The position numbers and the translations under genes are program-made. Positions 62,931 through 64,000 of a DNA stretch of 64,000 nt are shown piece by piece. This DNA comes from Gimesia aquarii (GTDB taxonomy: Bacteria > Planctomycetota > Planctomycetia > Planctomycetales > Planctomycetaceae): NCBI RefSeq assembly GCF_007748195.1, contig NZ_CP037920.1:2233501-2297500 (forward strand), in the 5' to 3' direction. The notes beneath the pieces were generated by a model, which was given only the letters and a program-made list of their open reading frames with translations, made no database searches and was not told where the DNA came from. Each line of letters begins with the position of its first letter. The first letter of the stretch is position 1.

Positions 62931-63284
62931 ATGCTTGAACATGAAAAAATTAATTACGTCGAATTTCCCGCAAAAGACATTCCGGCAACTAAGTCATTTT
63001 TCACAACCGTATTCGGTTGGACCTTCGAGGATTTTGGTCCTGATTATACAGCCTTTTCGAACGAAGGCATTGATGGTGGCTTTTTTCGATCCGATTTAAA
63101 GGTTTCTACAAACAACGGCAGTGCTCTGATTGTATTCTATAGTAAAGAACTCGAACAGACTCTCGCTAAGATAGAGAACGCAGGTGGTTCGATCATCAAA
63201 CCGATCTTTTCGTTTCCCGGTGGTCGTCGATTTCACTTTGGTGATCCTAATGGAAATGAATACGCGGTTTGGTCAGATCAATAG
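62931..63284 (+). CDS. VOC-family (glyoxalase/bleomycin-resistance fold) protein
   Basis: 117 residues with INYVEFPAKDIPATKSFFTTVFGWTFEDFG at the N terminus and GGRRFHFGDPNGNEYAVWSD at the C terminus, as in single-domain VOC proteins. Metal-ligand candidates are E10 (VEFP) and E in NEYA. Substrate unknown. Confidence 0.88.
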   Translation: MLEHEKINYVEFPAKDIPATKSFFTTVFGWTFEDFGPDYTAFSNEGIDGGFFRSDLKVSTNNGSALIVFYSKELEQTLAKIENAGGSIIKPIFSFPGGRRFHFGDPNGNEYAVWSDQ

Positions 63285-63549
63285 GAGCGTTTTCAAAGGT
63301 CAATCATGACCGGTCGCATGCGACCTCTTCTCAACCACATGAGCGTAGAGATCTCTTATCATGTTGGTACAAATAGGGTTGGAATCCTCATTTTCTCCAT
63401 TTCTTAATTGAAAATCGAAATCCCACCAGTATGATGTGAATTCATCGGGCCAATCGTAGAGAGACTTTGTTGTATTACCAGCGAGACTGCAACTTTGTAC
63501 CCGCAGTCATCCAAACGAAACTTAGGAGCACTTTAAGAAAGGCGATGAC
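63285..63549. other. Intergenic region
   Basis: 265 bp without a supported gene or repeat; presumably the DUF805 promoter. Confidence 0.35.
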
Positions 63550-63909
63550 ATGAACTGGTACCTGGGAGTCTTAAAAAAGTATGCAGAATTTAATGGCCGT
63601 GCACGCAGAATGGAGTACTGGATGTTTACTCTATTCAACATTATTATTGCCATTGTGCTCAATGTCTTAGTTGGAGCCGTTGGTGAACCAATTCTGATGG
63701 CCCTGCCCGTCCTCTATTCTCTCTTTGTATTTATCCCCGGAATTGCTGTTACCGTGCGCAGGTTGCATGATACAGGGCGTAGCGGGTGGTGGATCTTGAT
63801 CGTGTTTGTTCCCCTCATTGGTGGGCTCGTTCTGCTGGTCTTTATGATCATTGAGGGTGAAGCAGGTGACAACGCGTACGGATCCAATCCAAAGGTCGTC
63901 GTCACATAA
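63550..63909 (+). CDS. DUF805 membrane protein
   Basis: 119 residues with three to four spans. Family marks are the N-terminal NWYLGVLKKYAEFNGRARRMEYW, the central AVTVRRLHDTGRSGWWIL, and the C-terminal GDNAYGSNPK. Function unknown. AAAGG precedes the ATG. Confidence 0.93.
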   Translation: MNWYLGVLKKYAEFNGRARRMEYWMFTLFNIIIAIVLNVLVGAVGEPILMALPVLYSLFVFIPGIAVTVRRLHDTGRSGWWILIVFVPLIGGLVLLVFMIIEGEAGDNAYGSNPKVVVT

Positions 63910-63955
63910 CGTTTTTCACAATAATTTTTGAGTCTCATCCAAAAAAAGAAATGTA

Positions 63956-63995
63956 TGAGCTGGCTCTGAATTCATCTCAGAGTCAGCTCATTTTC
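63956..63995 (+). terminator. Terminator after the DUF805 gene
   Basis: Stem TGAGCTGGCTCTGA (63956-63969) / TCAGAGTCAGCTCA (63977-63990), followed by TTTTC. It lies 46 bp past the stop. Confidence 0.8.
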
Positions 63996-64000
63996 AATTG

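Noticed and set aside
1..64000. CRISPR array
   Set aside because: No regularly spaced 25-40-nt direct repeats were seen; the only tandem repeats are the 9-mer arrays.

Overview
The window reads as chromosome from a planctomycete of the Planctomycetales (Gimesia-like is my guess from gene content and moderate GC; no 16S gene is present to prove it). The lineage call rests on families typical of that phylum: a DUF1501 protein, a DUF1559 prepilin-like protein, a DUF1080 secreted protein, DUF3604 and DUF3500 proteins, many secreted proteins without named function, and few long operons.

Layout. 1-3.0 kb (minus): lipB-like, lipA, a lipoyl-like domain gene and holB, packed without gaps. 3.5-8.0 kb: a secreted DUF11-repeat protein, then an HtrA-type protease and a DksA/TraR-type protein. 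8.5-12.6 kb: an LptF/LptG-type permease facing recG, rnhA and infA. 12.9-16.5 kb: a 56-residue Flp pilin, folK, a DUF1501 protein and a small terminase-like DNA-binding protein. 16.5-20 kb: sparse and repeat-bearing, with a DUF4269 protein, a degenerate prepilin peptidase and a CobW C-terminal fragment. 20-31.5 kb: DUF1559, a His-rich lipoprotein, an M20 dipeptidase, LhgO, a glycosyltransferase, a beta-propeller hydrolase-like protein, twin leucine-rich proteins, DUF1080 and a Clp_N protein. 31.6-42.1 kb: DUF3604, secreted unknowns, a MUG-type glycosylase with a class-III aminotransferase, an NPCBM-like protein and thrS. 42.4-50.8 kb: an apparent genomic island in a tRNA-Val gene carrying a CusCBA-type heavy-metal efflux system. 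50.9-64 kb: map, a Y-family polymerase with a YedK/SRAP-like partner, a phosphatase, an S1/P1 nuclease, several small membrane proteins, DUF3500, GNAT, VOC and DUF805.

Best signals. (1) A 65-bp direct repeat of the tRNA-Val 3' part brackets the metal-efflux block; the left tRNA is whole and the right one has a broken acceptor stem. (2) In the lipoate cluster LipA looks intact, but the LipB homologue lacks the Lys/Cys dyad and the adjacent lipoyl-like domain lacks the lysine. (3) A decayed second copy of a glycosyltransferase / repeat / Lacal_2735 gene junction sits 3.5 kb from the intact one. (4) Several dispersed repeat families occur: 9-mer CACGAAA arrays between convergent genes, GCTAG-loop hairpins with changed but still paired stems, and an inverted-repeat element. 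(5) A two-gene cassette couples a Y-family polymerase to a divergent SRAP protein, with a palindrome just upstream.

No rRNA, CRISPR array, integrase or intact insertion sequence was seen.
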